Shown piece by piece: positions 1 to 5,750 of a stretch of DNA of 8,251 bases. The notes under the pieces were generated by a model. The model saw only the letters and a program-made list of their open reading frames with translations, was not told the DNA's origin and did not search any database. The stretch is from positions 1 through 8,251 of the forward strand of contig CAAFUN010000158.1 in NCBI GenBank assembly GCA_900766195.1. Reading direction: 5' to 3'. This stretch comes from an uncultured Bacteroides sp. GTDB lineage: Bacteria > Bacteroidota > Bacteroidia > Bacteroidales > Bacteroidaceae. Position numbers and translations under genes: made by a program. The stretch's first letter is position 1. Each line of letters begins with the position of its first letter.

Positions 1-81
1 AAGGCTACAGCGATTCCGCTACTCTCTTTCTACGTTCCGCTAAGCGGCGAAAACTCGCTTCGCTCAAACAGTTCGCCGCTT
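1..81 (+). repeat. Hairpin repeat element, copy 1 (may extend past left edge)
   Basis: A 10-bp perfect inverted repeat (AAGCGGCGAA at 42-51, TTCGCCGCTT at 72-81) closes a 20-nt loop. The 25 nt at 46-70 recur exactly, in reverse complement, at 677-701. The word AAGGCTACA at 1-9 also recurs (738-746 on the minus strand) at the same 45-nt distance from the shared core, so the element includes at least 1-81. It is GC-richer than the pyrimidine-rich DNA that follows. No open reading frame is evident in it. I infer a dispersed structured repeat; its class is unknown to me. Confidence 0.65.
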
Positions 82-111
82 TTTACGCTCCACTCCGGTC
101 GTTCGCTTTAC

Positions 112-434
112 GCTTCATCACTGATGCCGGGTCTTTCTTATCTTCTTTTTCTTGCTTTATTAGTGACTTTCCTTCTTCAGTCTTACAGCTAGTGCTTATA
201 TTTTCTTTCTGCTTTCATCATTGATACCGTTTTTTTTCTTTCTTTCCCTTTCTTCATCACTGACTTTTCTTTTTTAGTCTTGCAGCTAGTGCCTATATTT
301 TCTTTCTGCTTTCGTCACTGATACCGATTCTTTCTTTTCTTCCTTTCTTCTTTTTCCTTAGCTTTATCACTGACTTTTCTTTTTTCACTCTTGTTGCTAA
401 TACTTAGTATTTAACTGCTTATATATTTCTTTCT
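112..434. repeat. Three imperfect ~97-bp tandem repeats, pyrimidine-rich on the plus strand
   Basis: Units begin at 112, 211 and 308 (periods 99 and 97). Each starts with a variant of GCTTTCATCACTGATACCG. Units 1 and 2 end with a near-identical stretch containing CTTGCAGCTAGTGC and TATATTTTCTTTCT. Unit 3 runs to about 434 because of roughly 25 extra bases near its end. A half-unit similarity is visible: a second ATCACTGACTTTTC-like word lies in the middle of each unit. Long pure pyrimidine runs occur at 230-255 and 328-359. Stops are frequent in the frames I checked, so this is not coding. The rest of 435-581 is AT-rich with nothing I can name. Confidence 0.7.
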
Positions 435-581
435 TTGGATAAAGAATTCGTCATCATTATCTTTTTAGCAGATATTTTTTATAATATATCTCCGTTTGCT
501 TTTGCTCTTTTTTTCTTTCGAGATCTTTTTATACGCCTAATTCTAGCTACAAAAAGCGAGATAAAAAAGGATATAATTTGA

Positions 582-597
582 CCGTTATCGATAACGG
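582..597. promoter_or_regulatory. 16-bp perfect palindrome, possible operator
   Basis: CCGTTATCGATAACGG is identical to its reverse complement. The central CG and 16-bp length are of the kind bound by LacI-family dimers, and a LacI-family gene lies nearby, but the site sits past the 3' end of that gene, where no target promoter is clear. A loose -7-like word (TATAATTTG, one base too long for TAnnTTTG) lies immediately upstream at 572-580, with no recognisable -33. The function is inferred only from symmetry. Confidence 0.4.
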
Positions 598-665
598 GTT
601 GGCATAAACCAATAAAATCGGCCTCACTGTAGGGGTGTTAGCGTAGGATTGAGCTATGGTGTTAA

Positions 666-746
666 GAGAGGCGAGTTGTTTGAGCGAAGCGAGTTTTCGC
701 CTCTCAGCCGTGGCGCAATCCGGAGTAACCCCGGAAGTGTAGCCTT
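666..746 (-). repeat. Hairpin repeat element, copy 2 (inverted relative to copy 1)
   Basis: GAGAGGCGA (666-674) pairs with TCGCCTCTC (697-705) around a 22-nt loop. Read on the minus strand, the core 701-677 is identical over 25 nt to 46-70, and AAGGCTACA at 746-738 matches 1-9 at the same 45-nt offset. The outer stem bases differ from copy 1 on both arms (AAGC/GCTT there, GAGA/TCTC here), so pairing is kept while sequence changes. This favours a structure under selection over chance. The two copies flank the repeat array in inverted orientation. Confidence 0.65.
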
Positions 747-766
747 GACTCTTTCTTTTTGATACC

Positions 767-794
767 TTTTCTTTCGTGTTAAGACGAAAGAAAA
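767..794 (-). terminator. 11-bp hairpin past the regulator gene, weak terminator candidate
   Basis: TTTTCTTTCGT (767-777) and ACGAAAGAAAA (784-794) form a perfect 11-bp stem with a 6-nt loop, starting 8 nt beyond the stop of the minus-strand regulator. The stem is AT-rich and no T-run follows it in either direction, so it is not a canonical intrinsic terminator. A role in 3'-end formation or protection is inferred from position. Confidence 0.4.
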
Positions 795-802
795 AGTATA
801 TC

Positions 803-1864
803 TCACCTATTGTAATAGAACTCAATGTTTTCCTTAGTCAACAAATCAATTGGCATTAAATGCTCTGGCTGTACTTCTTTTTTCAGAATTAAGTAATCGC
901 ACAAAGTCTTTATTCCATTGAATCCCTGCAATGCCGGTTGCTGTGCAATAAGAAAGAATACGCTTCCTTGTTTCAGGCAATTTACATTCCGTTCCAACAG
1001 GTCATACCCCATCAAGTTGAACCCTTTCTTTTCCCTTTTCTGTAAATACTCTCCGATGACATACACTTTAGAGTTGAATGTGATTCCGTTTTTCACGTTT
1101 GGATGATGCTCAAAAAAATCATCTAGCATGCGGGTATCCTCCACGTCTTTTTTGGCATGTAAATCAAGTTCCCATATTTTGCATTCAGGATGAAATCTTT
1201 TCATATACTCCCTGAATCCTATCTCACGCCTTTCTTGCTGATTGGATCCTACAATGCCCTCGTTAATCTTTCGGAAGATAACAATCTCCTGCTCATCCCT
1301 TGCAAGCAACATCAGCATACGTGCAGCAAAGTAACCGCTCTGTTGCGAATCTTGCCCGAAAAATGAAAGTGCCGGTTGCTCTTTCAAATTAGAGTCTATA
1401 TATATAAAAGGTATTTCCTCTTTCAGAAGCTTCTCTGTGAACGGTGCCGTATATTTCGGTACAGTCGGGGCAAATAAGATTCCGTCCGGAGCCTCAGCTA
1501 ATATGGCATTCGCAGCTGCACTGAACGAATGATAATTGTATGGATCATAATAAGAAAGAGAAAGGCTTACGTTGAAATCGGAATAGACAGCCAGAGCATC
1601 ATTTATTCCGGATTCCACAGCTGTCCAATATTCTCCGGCTTCATGTAGTGGTAACAAACAGGCAAAATTGTATCTCTTATTAGAGGCCAAAGCACTGGCA
1701 TACATGTTAGGCTGATAATCTAACTGCTTTAAAATCTCTTCTACCCGTTTGCGACTACTCTCCGAAACCCCGCTTCGTCCATGGATGACACGATCCACTG
1801 TACCCACCGATACATCGGCTAGCTTGGCGATATCCTTTATTCGTATTCTTTCCGGAGTACTCAC
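803..1864 (-). CDS. LacI-family transcriptional regulator, probable local repressor of kdgK-eda
   Basis: 353 aa, the usual length for a LacI/GalR repressor. The N-terminus has the family's helix-turn-helix (residues about 9-30, IKDIAKLADVSVGTVDRVIH) and a hinge region (YQPN then ASALASNK, about 50-62) with Leu59 where the family's minor-groove leucine sits. Residues about 66-353 form the periplasmic-binding-protein-like effector domain. Translation starts at GTG (1864-1862); no in-frame ATG lies between it and the upstream stop. It is divergent from kdgK across 268 bp that contain an operator-like palindrome at 1907-1924, downstream of its own predicted promoter, which suggests autorepression. 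The effector is probably a uronate-pathway intermediate such as 2-keto-3-deoxygluconate, inferred only from the neighbours. Activation rather than repression of kdgK is possible. Confidence 0.9.
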   Translation of the reverse strand: MSTPERIRIKDIAKLADVSVGTVDRVIHGRSGVSESSRKRVEEILKQLDYQPNMYASALASNKRYNFACLLPLHEAGEYWTAVESGINDALAVYSDFNVSLSLSYYDPYNYHSFSAAANAILAEAPDGILFAPTVPKYTAPFTEKLLKEEIPFIYIDSNLKEQPALSFFGQDSQQSGYFAARMLMLLARDEQEIVIFRKINEGIVGSNQQERREIGFREYMKRFHPECKIWELDLHAKKDVEDTRMLDDFFEHHPNVKNGITFNSKVYVIGEYLQKREKKGFNLMGYDLLERNVNCLKQGSVFFLIAQQPALQGFNGIKTLCDYLILKKEVQPEHLMPIDLLTKENIEFYYNR

Positions 1865-1906
1865 TATGTTATTGTTTTTATCTATTGGTTTAACAAAAAA
1901 GGCTCA

Positions 1907-1924
1907 ATTGTGTTCGAGCACAAT
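1907..1924. promoter_or_regulatory. Operator-like inverted repeat in the divergent region
   Basis: ATTGTGTTCGAGCACAAT matches its reverse complement at 16 of 18 positions and has a central TCGA, the architecture typical of LacI-family operators. It lies 42 bp from the regulator's GTG and just downstream of that gene's predicted start site. A looser half-site, ATTTGTGTCGAT on the minus strand, lies at 1940-1951 and overlaps the regulator's -7 element. The assignment to the adjacent regulator is inference. Confidence 0.6.
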
Positions 1925-1946
1925 AATAATATTGTATTTATCGACA

Positions 1947-1977
1947 CAAATATATGACAATTTTTGTAATTACGAAA
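1947..1977 (-). promoter_or_regulatory. Promoter of the LacI-family regulator
   Basis: On the minus strand TATATTTG (1954-1947) is a perfect TAnnTTTG -7 element of the Bacteroides type. TTTC (1977-1974) lies 19 nt upstream in the -33 position with one mismatch to TTTG. The predicted start is near 1940, giving a leader of about 75 nt that carries the operator-like palindrome. The promoter overlaps the kdgK promoter face to face. Confidence 0.5.
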
Positions 1978-1992
1978 TTTGTTGTATCTTTG
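1963..1992 (+). promoter_or_regulatory. Promoter of kdgK-eda
   Basis: TTTG (1963-1966), an 18-nt spacer and TATCTTTG (1985-1992) match the Bacteroides -33/-7 consensus. The predicted start is about 1998-2000, within the 10-bp palindrome CCGTGCACGG (1996-2005). The resulting leader of about 130 nt is AT-rich and has no Shine-Dalgarno sequence, which is normal in this phylum. Confidence 0.6.
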
Positions 1993-2132
1993 TGCCCGTG
2001 CACGGACGCTATTGAAGTGATATTTTGTATGGATGTAATATTCAAATTATCAGTAAATTAGAATCTATTTTTTGTGCATTATTATAAATCGAAAGGAATT
2101 CATTAATCAATATATAAAAGAAATATATAATT

Positions 2133-3158
2133 ATGGGAAAGAAGATCGTTACATTAGGCGAAATCATGTTGAGGCTGTCCACTCCCGGTAACACTCGTTT
2201 TGTTCAGTCCGATTCTTTTGATGTAGTGTATGGAGGCGGCGAGGCCAATGTTGCAGTGAGCTGTGCCAACTACGGACATGACGCTTATTTTGTAACAAAA
2301 TTGCCGAAACATGAAATCGGTCAGTCGGCAGTGAACGCTTTACGTAAATATGGTGTGAAAACCGACTTTATTGCCCGTGGTGGTGACCGTGTAGGTATCT
2401 ATTATCTTGAAACCGGTGCATCTATGCGTCCTAGTAAGATTATTTATGACCGTGCTCATTCTGCCATTGCCGAAGCTAAAGTTGCCGACTTTGATTTTGA
2501 CGCTATTATGCAAGGAGCAGATTGGTTTCACTGGTCAGGTATTACTCCGGCTATCTCTGATGAAGCAGCCGAACTCACTCGTCTGGCTTGTGAAGCAGCC
2601 AAACGTCATGGTGTGACAGTATCTGTCGATCTTAATTTCCGTAAGAAACTCTGGACAAAAGAGAAAGCACAATCCATTATGAAACCGTTGATGAAATACG
2701 TTGATGTATGCATTGGCAATGAAGAAGACGCTGAGCTCTGTTTAGGTTTCAAGCCCGAAGCTGATGTAGCCGGTGGTCATACTGATGCCGAAGGTTACAA
2801 AGGTATCTTTAAAGCTATGGCCAAAGAGTTTGGTTTTAAATATGTTATTTCTACTTTGCGTGAGTCTTTCTCTGCAACTCATAACGGATGGAAAGCGATG
2901 ATTTACAACGGCGAGGAATTTTATGAGTCCAAGCGCTACGATATTGATCCTATTATTGATCGCGTAGGTGGTGGTGATTCTTTCTCCGGCGGTATTATCC
3001 ATGGGCTGTTGACCAAGTCAAATCAAGGAGCAGCACTTGAATTTGCCGTAGCAGCTTCTGCGTTGAAGCATACTATCAACGGTGATTTCAACCTAGTGTC
3101 GGTAGATGAGGTTGAGGCTCTTGCCGGTGGTGATGCCAGCGGACGAGTACAACGTTAA
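2133..3158 (+). CDS. kdgK: 2-dehydro-3-deoxygluconokinase (KDG kinase), PfkB/ribokinase family
   Basis: 341 aa cytoplasmic sugar kinase that phosphorylates 2-keto-3-deoxygluconate to KDPG with ATP, the penultimate step of hexuronate breakdown. The N-terminal strand with GEIMLRLS (residues 9-16) and the glycine-rich GGGEANVA (34-41) are the PfkB substrate-side motifs. The C-terminal signature DRVGGGDSFSGG (276-287) provides the anion hole and catalytic Asp282; it has GGGD where many relatives have GAGD. The length is normal for the family. Start ATG is preceded by an A/T-rich leader without Shine-Dalgarno sequence. The next gene encodes the KDPG aldolase, which strongly supports the substrate. 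A different PfkB substrate such as fructose is much less likely in this context. Confidence 0.9.
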   Translation: MGKKIVTLGEIMLRLSTPGNTRFVQSDSFDVVYGGGEANVAVSCANYGHDAYFVTKLPKHEIGQSAVNALRKYGVKTDFIARGGDRVGIYYLETGASMRPSKIIYDRAHSAIAEAKVADFDFDAIMQGADWFHWSGITPAISDEAAELTRLACEAAKRHGVTVSVDLNFRKKLWTKEKAQSIMKPLMKYVDVCIGNEEDAELCLGFKPEADVAGGHTDAEGYKGIFKAMAKEFGFKYVISTLRESFSATHNGWKAMIYNGEEFYESKRYDIDPIIDRVGGGDSFSGGIIHGLLTKSNQGAALEFAVAASALKHTINGDFNLVSVDEVEALAGGDASGRVQR

Positions 3159-3189
3159 TCATTTATTTTCTAATCGTGGCATTCCACTG

Positions 3190-3221
3190 TTTGGTAGGTT
3201 ACATAGCAAGCAGTACTTTAG
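3190..3221 (+). promoter_or_regulatory. Weak candidate internal promoter in the kdgK-eda gap
   Basis: The 188-nt gap (3159-3346) between the two genes is long for an operon. It contains TTTG (3190-3193), a 20-nt spacer and TACTTTAG (3214-3221), one mismatch from TAnnTTTG. Only small inverted repeats are visible (CTGT/ACAG at 3243-3251; GTCTG 3251-3255 with CAGAC 3276-3280), and there is no intrinsic terminator. The aldolase could therefore be transcribed both by read-through and independently. Confidence 0.25.
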
Positions 3222-3346
3222 CTACGAGGTCAATGACATACTCTGTTACAGTCTGACTTTTAGTGTCGGGCAATGCAGACGAAATTAATAAATAACCCAA
3301 ACTCAGCGATATACCTCATATCATTGAATGACAATAAAAAAAGAAA

Positions 3347-4015
3347 ATGGCAAAGTTTGATAAAATAGCAGTATTAACAAAGATCGGGCAGACCGGTATG
3401 GTTCCCGTTTTCTATCATAAAGATGTTGAAATTGCAAAGCAAGTGGTAAAAGCTTGCTATGAAGGTGGAGTGCGTGCCTTTGAATTTACTAACCGTGGCG
3501 ATTTTGCCCAAGAAGTATTTGGTGAAGTTTCTAAGTTTGTAGCCAAAGAATGTCCGGAGATGGCGTTTGGTGTAGGTACTATAGTTGATCCTGCTACAGC
3601 AGCTATCTACCTCCAATTGGGAGCTGATTTTGTTGTTGGGCCGTTGTTTAATCCAGAAGTTGCAAAAGTCTGTAATCGTCGCCTTGTTCCTTATACTCCT
3701 GGTTGTGGTACAATAAGCGAAGTTGGTTTTGCACAGGAAGTAGGTTGCGATCTTTGCAAAGTATTCCCGGGTGATGTACTTGGAGCGAAGTTTGTGCAAG
3801 GTCTTTTGGCGCCAATGTCATGGTCTAAACTGATGGTGACAGGTGGGGTAGAGCCTACGAAAGACAACCTAACTTCATGGATTAAAGCAGGAGTATTCAG
3901 TGTCGGAATGGGTTCTAAGCTTTTCCCGAAAGAGGTTATTGCAGCTAAAGACTGGGCATTCATCACAAATAAATGTCGTGAAGCACTTGGTTATATAGCT
4001 GAAGCCCGAAAATAG
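3347..4015 (+). CDS. eda: Bifunctional 2-keto-3-deoxy-6-phosphogluconate / 4-hydroxy-2-oxoglutarate aldolase
   Basis: 222 aa, the normal length for the class I KDPG/KHG aldolase family, a single TIM barrel. It cleaves KDPG to pyruvate and glyceraldehyde-3-phosphate, completing the pathway begun by the upstream kinase. The Schiff-base lysine is Lys138 in CKVFPGD (the family's KLFPA-type motif), and the general acid/base glutamate is Glu46 in FEFTNRG. Phosphate-binding elements are seen in GVGTIVDPATA and VTGGVEPTKDN. The ATG follows the purine-rich AAAAAAAGAAA. The gene is probably co-transcribed with kdgK despite the 188-nt gap, and a strong terminator follows. Aldolase activity on 4-hydroxy-2-oxoglutarate is known for the family and is not separately visible here. 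Confidence 0.92.
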   Translation: MAKFDKIAVLTKIGQTGMVPVFYHKDVEIAKQVVKACYEGGVRAFEFTNRGDFAQEVFGEVSKFVAKECPEMAFGVGTIVDPATAAIYLQLGADFVVGPLFNPEVAKVCNRRLVPYTPGCGTISEVGFAQEVGCDLCKVFPGDVLGAKFVQGLLAPMSWSKLMVTGGVEPTKDNLTSWIKAGVFSVGMGSKLFPKEVIAAKDWAFITNKCREALGYIAEARK

Positions 4016-4070
4016 AACGTTTTTTCAAATCGTTATATTATCATTTTGTTTAAAGGTGTTTTTAAAGGGG

Positions 4071-4112
4071 AACCATCGGAGTCACGCCATAACGGTCGCT
4101 CCGGTGGTTTTT
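4071..4112 (+). terminator. Intrinsic terminator of kdgK-eda
   Basis: AACCATCGGAG (4071-4081) pairs with CTCCGGTGGTT (4099-4109) over 11 bp with one U-G wobble, around a 17-nt loop. A T-run (4108-4112) overlaps and follows the 3' arm. It begins 55 nt past the eda stop. Confidence 0.85.
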
Positions 4113-4184
4113 AACATTTATACTGTAAACGAAAGACTATAAAGTTAAAAAGGTGTTATTAAACATGCTTTTTTACCTGCTATA

Positions 4185-4216
4185 TTTGGAGAAAAGCAGC
4201 ACAATCCTTACATTTG
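4185..4216 (+). promoter_or_regulatory. Bacteroides-type promoter with no annotated gene behind it
   Basis: TTTG (4185-4188), 20 nt and TACATTTG (4209-4216) match both consensus elements exactly. A small inverted repeat, TTACA-TT-TGTAA (4208-4219), covers the -7 element and could be a regulator site. The predicted start is near 4223. It lies after the eda terminator and about 350 nt before the first glycosyltransferase. Confidence 0.5.
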
Positions 4217-4255
4217 TAATGTGGTTGTGAAACTACTGATGATTTAAAAACTAAA

Positions 4256-4393
4256 TAGGTAAAAAGATTGATTAAAGTTTTTCATAGGCTTAAGATTTGG
4301 ATTAAAATTAGGTAAAAAGACAAAAAGATTAAGTTTTCAGTAGGATTGATAGTGTTTTTTTAATAGGTAAAAAGAAGATTTGTTTTTAGGTAA
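4256..4393 (+). repeat. Direct repeats of TAGGTAAAAAGA
   Basis: Three exact 12-nt copies lie at 4256-4267, 4309-4320 and 4364-4375 (spacings 53 and 55), and a partial copy TAGGTAA at 4387-4393. The DNA between the first copies is also loosely similar (AAGATT, TTAAGTTTTCA-like and AGGATTGAT-like words), so this looks like a diverged ~54-bp tandem repeat. An inverted near-copy (CTTTTTTACCT) occurs at 4168-4178, upstream of the promoter. Confidence 0.65.
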
Positions 4394-4401
4394 CAATTAA
4401 G

Positions 4402-4458
4402 ATGAAATCAAAAGAAAAGCCAAAAGGCTTTTCTTCCCTTGAGGCGGGAAAGTTCTGA
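4402..4458 (+). CDS. Possible 18-codon small ORF inside the candidate RNA
   Basis: ATG at 4402 opens MKSKEKPKGFSSLEAGKF and stops at TGA 4456-4458. The partial TAGGTAA repeat sits about 9 nt upstream, where a ribosome site would be. The frame is laid across the first hairpin (4412-4435) and ends within the second, an arrangement seen in leader-peptide attenuators. The Lys-rich start and GFSSL loosely resemble leaders of Bacteroidales ribosomal peptide precursors, but there is no double-glycine site and no core. With no comparative evidence, chance is the simpler explanation. Confidence 0.15.
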   Translation: MKSKEKPKGFSSLEAGKF

Positions 4459-4479
4459 AGAACTTACTCGTTTTTTTTT
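4412..4479 (+). terminator. Double hairpin followed by T9, intrinsic terminator or attenuator
   Basis: AAGAAAAGCC (4412-4421), an AAAA loop and GGCTTTTCTT (4426-4435) make a perfect 10-bp stem. AAGTTC (4450-4455), TGAA and GAACTT (4460-4465) make a second stem; GAG (4441-4443) with CTC (4467-4469) could extend it. Nine T residues follow at 4471-4479, five bases after the second stem. The spacing to the T-run is slightly long for a perfect terminator. Confidence 0.5.
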
Positions 4480-4534
4480 GCTTTTTTCCTTGCAGAATGG
4501 ACTCATGTTATGGCTTAATTTAAATTAAACTTAT

Positions 4535-4542
4535 TATATTTG
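4535..4542 (+). promoter_or_regulatory. Promoter (-7 element) of the glycosyltransferase operon
   Basis: TATATTTG is a perfect TAnnTTTG element 28 nt before the TTG start, predicting a leader of only about 20 nt. No good TTTG lies at the -33 position, so the promoter may be weak or need an activator. It lies beyond the T9 tract, so it would be independent of the upstream candidate RNA. Confidence 0.45.
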
Positions 4543-4570
4543 CGTTATAACTCTTGTAAATAGAACGATT

Positions 4571-5740
4571 TTGGAAAATGTCATAATTATCATAGATTGG
4601 GTGCTTTTCATATATTTTGGAATCAATGTATCCTATTTTTTCGTATTCAGTTTAGCTTCTCTCTTTCCGAAACCGCGTAAACCTCAACCTGCCAAATCTT
4701 ATAAACGTTTTGCAATATTAATTCCGGCTTATAGTGAAGATGCTGTGATACGAGAATGCGTACGTTCATGCATTGCGCAACAATATCCTTCCGAGTTCTT
4801 TGATACGGTGGTGATATCAGATAGTATGCGTTCCGAAACAAATGCAGCTTTAGCGAAGCTCCCCATACGACTGATTGAAGTACATTTTGAAAATAGTACG
4901 AAGTCCAAATCTATCAATGCGGCCATGGAAGCCATTGGCACTAACTATGATATTGCAGTGATTCTTGATGCTGATAATGTAATTCCTCCCAATTACCTTT
5001 TGGATATAAATGATAAATTTGCTTTGACTGGTGTAGAGGTTGTACAGACTCATCGCGTTGCAAAGAACCTTAATAGCAATATGGCATTACTCGATGCTAT
5101 CAGTGAAGAAATCAACAATTCAATCTTTCGTCTAGGCCATGCCAATATGAAAATGTCTGCTGCTCTTATCGGATCCGGTATGGCATTTGATTACAGGTTA
5201 TTTCGCTATGTTATGTCCAGAGTGCGTGCAGTAGGTGGATTTGATCGTGAGTTGGAACTCCGATTGCTGTATGGCAGAAAGTTTATTCACTATCTCCCTG
5301 ATACATATGTGCAAGATGAAAAAATTCAGAGTCAAGATGGTTTTTCTCGTCAACGTAGGCGTTGGCTTTCAGCCCAATGGTTTTATTTTACGGCTGCTTC
5401 ACCTTATTTTTTAAAAGGTCTTTTTACAGCGCGTTGGGATTTCTGTGATAAGTATTTCCAGCAAATTTCTGCACCACGTCTTTTGTTAATCGGTTTCGTA
5501 TTTATAAATACTGTTATATCCTCGTTCATCTGTCCTTTTGCCTCTATTAAATGGTGGTTACTTTTAGTTACCATTACGTCGGCGTTATTTATTGCCATAC
5601 CCCGGCGTTATATCAATCGGCATCTTGGAACAGCCTTGTTATCCTTACCTCATGCCTTTTTCATTATGGTGGGGAATTTGTTCAAACTTCGTCATGCCAA
5701 TAAAAAATTTATTCATACTGAGCACGGTATAGAAACATGA
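4571..5740 (+). CDS. Membrane-anchored processive-type family 2 glycosyltransferase (first of two paralogues)
   Basis: 389 aa. One N-terminal membrane segment (about 8-32) precedes a cytoplasmic GT-A catalytic domain. This shows RFAILIPAYSED (about 46-57), the nucleotide-sugar/metal DxD as D133-A-D135-N, an acceptor-side block SEEINNSIFRLGHAN then ALIGSGMAF, an Asp249-Glu250 pair at the catalytic-base position, and the QxxRW motif as QRRRW (261-265). Three C-terminal membrane segments follow (about 300-322, 326-342, 351-372). This is the hyaluronan/cellulose/NodC-synthase layout, so it probably polymerises or adds sugars from a UDP-sugar at the inner membrane; the product is unknown. Translation starts at TTG: the next gene's protein aligns residue for residue from there (MENVIIIIDWVLF against MNNIVYIFDWSLF). 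The gene is probably co-transcribed with the next, 10 nt downstream. Confidence 0.85.
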   Translation: MENVIIIIDWVLFIYFGINVSYFFVFSLASLFPKPRKPQPAKSYKRFAILIPAYSEDAVIRECVRSCIAQQYPSEFFDTVVISDSMRSETNAALAKLPIRLIEVHFENSTKSKSINAAMEAIGTNYDIAVILDADNVIPPNYLLDINDKFALTGVEVVQTHRVAKNLNSNMALLDAISEEINNSIFRLGHANMKMSAALIGSGMAFDYRLFRYVMSRVRAVGGFDRELELRLLYGRKFIHYLPDTYVQDEKIQSQDGFSRQRRRWLSAQWFYFTAASPYFLKGLFTARWDFCDKYFQQISAPRLLLIGFVFINTVISSFICPFASIKWWLLLVTITSALFIAIPRRYINRHLGTALLSLPHAFFIMVGNLFKLRHANKKFIHTEHGIET

Positions 5741-5750
5741 AGATTAATTT

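Larger units (their letters stand above)
4223..4479 (+). ncRNA. Candidate small RNA or leader transcript of about 255 nt
   Basis: The limits are predicted from the promoter at 4185-4216 and the T9 tract at 4471-4479. The body carries the TAGGTAAAAAGA repeats (4256-4393). It ends in two hairpins: a perfect 10-bp stem with an AAAA loop (4412-4435) and a 6-bp stem with a TGAA loop (4450-4465). No long reading frame exists. An 18-codon frame starts at 4402. I do not recognise an Rfam family. It could instead be the leader of the glycosyltransferase operon, with the 3' hairpins acting as an attenuator. Confidence 0.4.

Noticed and set aside
112..434. Repeat array as a lysine-rich coding region on the minus strand
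   Set aside because: Stops are frequent in the minus-strand reading, and unit lengths of 97 and 99 do not keep a common frame.
547..825. 92-codon minus-strand reading frame overlapping the regulator's end
   Set aside because: It runs through the hairpin element, the palindrome and a low-complexity stretch; the peptide resembles no family and its start lies inside the regulator gene.
1749..2015. 88-codon plus-strand frame across the regulator start and divergent region
   Set aside because: It is antisense to the helix-turn-helix coding region and crosses the promoters; there is no family resemblance.
3106..3288. 60-codon frame across the end of kdgK and the gap
   Set aside because: It overlaps the kinase C-terminus in another frame and has no recognisable features.
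3374..3799. 141-codon minus-strand frame inside eda
   Set aside because: It is the antisense shadow of a strongly recognised gene; its product has no family features.
4256..4393. TAGGTAAAAAGA copies as a CRISPR array
   Set aside because: The repeats are only 12 nt, the intervals are unequal (53, 55, 23) and themselves partly similar, and no cas gene is present.
4471..4479. T9 tract as a slipped-strand phase-variation switch
   Set aside because: It is outside any gene and after hairpins, where an intrinsic terminator tract is the simpler explanation.
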